Positions 61,739 through 64,000 of a stretch of 64,000 bases of DNA are shown here, piece by piece (the stretch's first letter is position 1; each line of letters starts with the position of its first letter). A program made the position numbers and the translations under genes. The notes below the pieces were generated by a model. It saw nothing but the letters and a program-made list of their open reading frames with translations, was not told where the DNA came from and searched no databases. The stretch is from Planctomycetaceae bacterium (lineage in GTDB: Bacteria; Planctomycetota; Planctomycetia; Planctomycetales; Planctomycetaceae), in the NCBI GenBank assembly GCA_015485495.1, contig WFTL01000132.1, positions 1 through 64,000 of the forward strand, written 5' to 3'.

Positions 61739-62548
61739 ATGGCCATTCCCGTCACCTGTCCCTGCGGAAGAAAACTGCGTGTTCCCGATGCACGAGCCGG
61801 AAAAAAGGTGAAATGCCCGCAGTGCAGCGGCATCCTGACGGTTCCCGCATCCAGTGACGGGATGGATCTGCTGTCAGCGGAACCGGCAGCGGATCGCTGT
61901 CCCCGATGCGGCACGCCGATGCCGCCCGGCACCGTGGACTGCGCCGTCTGCTGGGCTCAGGGAACCGTTCCCAATGCCCCGGTGGCCAGACGTCGGACGA
62001 ATCGCCCGCAGGGAATTCCCCGGGCCTTCATCATTTTCGTGTCCGTCGTGGTCTGCCTGATTCTCGGCAGTGCCGGAGTGGTCGCCTGGGTGTTTCTGAG
62101 AGGTGATGAGCCGCCCGTCGCCGAAGCGGCATCTTCGGAACCGGAAACGCAGGCATCGCAGCCGGAACCGCCGAAGCCGTCACCGGTGGCGGGCATCTGG
62201 CATGGTCAGCAGGACTTCGGCCTGGGCGAGACCGAAGGGTGGCTCACTCTGACACAAACCGACGAAGGCTTCACCGGCAGTTTTCGCCTTCGGGATACCC
62301 CCGAAATTCCTCTGCAGGATCTCACGATCGACGGCAGCAAAGTCACCTTCCGCCTGGTGGTTCCACTGAGAAATCGAACGGTGAGTTCCCTGACGGAATG
62401 CGAAATCGAAGGCGACCGACTGACCGGGACAACAACGGTCGAAATCGACGGTCAGACGCAGACGATCGATGTGTCCGCCACCCGGGTCGATCCGTCCGAT
62501 GTTCCCGACGACCACCCGGCGGGCGCAGACGGCCAGAACGGGGCGTAG
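61739..62548 (+). CDS. Zinc-ribbon membrane protein with outer beta domain
   Basis: This 269-residue protein has two Cys-rich ribbons in its cytoplasmic head: VTCPCGRKLRVPDARAGKKVKCPQCSGIL, a common planctomycete N-terminal ribbon, and RCPRCGTPMPPGTVDCAVCWAQG. A membrane span (FIIFVSVVVCLILGSAGVVAWVFL, about 100-123) leads to a Pro/Glu linker and an outer beta-rich domain (about 155-255) with GIWHGQQDFGLGETEGWLTLTQ and LTGTTTVEIDGQTQTIDV. The function is unknown; it may sense or scaffold across the membrane. Confidence 0.72.
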   Translation: MAIPVTCPCGRKLRVPDARAGKKVKCPQCSGILTVPASSDGMDLLSAEPAADRCPRCGTPMPPGTVDCAVCWAQGTVPNAPVARRRTNRPQGIPRAFIIFVSVVVCLILGSAGVVAWVFLRGDEPPVAEAASSEPETQASQPEPPKPSPVAGIWHGQQDFGLGETEGWLTLTQTDEGFTGSFRLRDTPEIPLQDLTIDGSKVTFRLVVPLRNRTVSSLTECEIEGDRLTGTTTVEIDGQTQTIDVSATRVDPSDVPDDHPAGADGQNGA

Positions 62549-62574
62549 ATTTCGTCAGCGACCTGCCGACGGAT

Positions 62575-63507
62575 TCATGTCGCGTCCGCCAGGTATCGGT
62601 CGAACCAGTCGGCGAACCGGAACAGTTCCAGAAACATCGTGGGCCATCCGTGCTCACCGCCTTCATGAATGACCAGTTCGACCTGCGCACCGCATGCACG
62701 AGCCCGATCACAGAACCGCTCTGACTGGTCCGGAGGCGTCAGTGTATCGGCACTGCCATGGCAGATCAGAACCGGAGGCAGCCGGTCGGTGACGAAATAG
62801 ATGGGGGAACACCGACGACCGATGTCCGGCCATTTCTCCAGGTCCGTCCCGTCCGGCCCGAATGCCTCCGTGAAACTTCTGGGCGGACCTCCGTCTCCCG
62901 GATTCTCCGTCGATGACCCCATGTTCAGCAGATCGGTCACCGGATAGAAAATGGCCACCGCCTGCACGGCACTGCTCTCCCGGTCGACCGGGTCGGCTGC
63001 GTCCGCCGGCCCCGGGCCGCCGCATGTGGCCAGCATCAGACTCAGGTGCCCGCCGGCACTGCCGCCGGTCACCCCGATGTGATCCGGATCGATGCCGTAT
63101 TCTTCCGCATGGTGCCGGATGAAACGAACGCCCCGATGCACATCCTCGATGATTTCCATGACGGTCGCTTCCGGCTGCGAAATGTGGCAGACAGCGAAAA
63201 CCGTGTAGCCTCGTCGCAGCAGCGGAGCCATCAGTTCCTGCGGCGTTTCACCGGGACCGGCCGATCGCCATCCGCCGCTGACCATGAAGGCGATCCCGAT
63301 TCCGCGGGCATTGTGCGGCCGAATGATGTCCATCGTCAGAGGCTTCCCGTGCCGTTCCCCGTACACCACTCCGTCGATGCGTTCCACGGACGGATGCAGG
63401 TACCACCACGCCGCACCGGCCAGCAGCAGAACCAGGACCACCGTGCCGGCCGTTCCCGCCAGAACGTACCGCAGCCATTTCGGACATCGCTGCCACAACC
63501 GCTTCAT
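62575..63507 (-). CDS. Membrane-anchored alpha/beta hydrolase (esterase-like)
   Basis: This 310-residue protein has an N-terminal membrane anchor (VLAGTAGTVVLVLLLAGAAWWYL, about 15-37). The hydrolase core has GIAFMVSGGW for the oxyanion region, GVTGGSAGGHLSLMLA with the nucleophilic Ser, PVLICHGSADTLTPPDQSERF with the Asp and IHEGGEHGWP with the His. It resembles the BD-FAE/carboxylesterase group. The active site probably faces outside the cytoplasm. Substrate is unknown, though acetylated sugars are a plausible target. Confidence 0.82.
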   Translation of the reverse strand: MKRLWQRCPKWLRYVLAGTAGTVVLVLLLAGAAWWYLHPSVERIDGVVYGERHGKPLTMDIIRPHNARGIGIAFMVSGGWRSAGPGETPQELMAPLLRRGYTVFAVCHISQPEATVMEIIEDVHRGVRFIRHHAEEYGIDPDHIGVTGGSAGGHLSLMLATCGGPGPADAADPVDRESSAVQAVAIFYPVTDLLNMGSSTENPGDGGPPRSFTEAFGPDGTDLEKWPDIGRRCSPIYFVTDRLPPVLICHGSADTLTPPDQSERFCDRARACGAQVELVIHEGGEHGWPTMFLELFRFADWFDRYLADAT

Positions 63508-63579
63508 ACTGCCGTTTCCTCAAAAGTCAGCCGCATGCCCGCCGTCCGGCACGATGCCGACGGCACCGCCGTGCCCGTT

Positions 63580-64000
63580 TCAGCGGGCTGCCCGAGAAGC
63601 GGTCGCCGGCGGGAATGTGATGTCGCGTCCCGATTCCAGCTGCCAGGCGAAGTCCGTGCATCCTTTCCCGGTCAGAAATTCGGCCAGCACACGGGCACCA
63701 ATCCGAAAGTCTCCCCGAGGCACCCAGTTGACGTAACAGCGACGGCCGACTGTTCTGGTGAGGATCGTTCCGTCCGCCAGCTTCTGAGCATCGATGAGGG
63801 CACGGACGGAATCCGTGATGTCTGTCGCTGCTGCCTGTTCCGGAAGAGTGCACACGAGTGTGACGGAGGTGGGAAGCTGAGGATCCTTGTCGGCAAACGG
63901 CAGAATGTCGGGAGCCACACTGACCTGAGTGGTGAGTTTCAGCGGAGTCGGAGCGCCCACATCGAAGGTCAGCTCAACAAACCAGGCCGTCCACCCCTGT
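63580..64000 (-). CDS. C-terminal part of a PqaA-like protein, cut by the window edge
   Basis: The minus-strand frame is open from the window edge to the stop at 63580, giving 139 codons. QGWTAWFVELTFD, LKLTTQVSVAPDILPF and the later Cys- and Arg-containing segments resemble the C-terminus of PhoPQ-activated pathogenicity-related proteins, which are frequent exported alpha/beta-hydrolase-like proteins in planctomycetes. The catalytic part lies beyond the window, so the assignment is from the tail only. The next gene downstream on the same strand is the esterase. Confidence 0.55.
   Translation of the reverse strand, partial: QGWTAWFVELTFDVGAPTPLKLTTQVSVAPDILPFADKDPQLPTSVTLVCTLPEQAAATDITDSVRALIDAQKLADGTILTRTVGRRCYVNWVPRGDFRIGARVLAEFLTGKGCTDFAWQLESGRDITFPPATASRAAR

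Noticed and set aside
1-64000. CRISPR arrays, tRNA genes, rRNA genes and insertion sequences
   Set aside because: I read for regular spaced repeats, T-loop consensus sequences and transposase motifs and saw none; this was by eye and is not exhaustive.

Overview
The window reads as ordinary chromosomal DNA of a Planctomycetes-type bacterium (inference). The signs are high GC; a PVC-style secreted protein that joins a beta-propeller, HEAT-like repeats and a CxxCH cytochrome; DUF4332 and TPR secretome proteins; many low-complexity secreted or lipoprotein products; and an archaeal-type HisA/HisF-like protein of the kind seen in organisms with tetrahydromethanopterin C1 genes. I see no insertion sequence, prophage, CRISPR array, tRNA or rRNA. 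The species cannot be fixed from the sequence alone.

Layout: mfd (221-3538) and a convergent orphan NtrC-type regulator come first. A run of plus-strand genes follows: MoxR-type ATPase, tsaE, a Tat-exported TIM-barrel protein, two secreted TPR proteins overlapping at their stop/start codons, an ExbB-like channel, two ExbD-like proteins and truC (5847-16059). From 16085 to 22140 the minus strand carries a PVC cytochrome, two low-complexity surface proteins and a Wza-like SLBB lipoprotein. Next are a lipocalin-TRASH protein, a translationally coupled SDR-glpD pair, a zinc phospholipase C-like/DUF4332 fusion, agmatinase, a HisA-like protein and ftsH. panB and leuA follow. Between them lies a complete leucine attenuator: promoter, 16-residue leader peptide with six Leu codons, four alternating pairing segments and a U-tract terminator.

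The second half holds metK, an epimerase, an SMP-30 protein, and a minus-strand operon ribE-rsmA-guaB-exported protein. It continues with rpoD, smpB, a thioredoxin-trypsin fusion, a polytopic membrane protein, an HD-GYP regulator, a TlpA-like protein without its redox cysteines, a small zinc-ribbon protein, an exported unknown, fadD, polA, a zinc-ribbon membrane protein, an esterase and the end of a PqaA-like protein.

The best-supported unusual element is the leuA attenuator (32813-33090). The most system-like protein set is the TPR-TPR-ExbB-ExbD-ExbD block (8573-15315), which looks like a proton-driven envelope machine without a TonB. Promoters that I can read share a -10 of the form TA(C/G)ANT.
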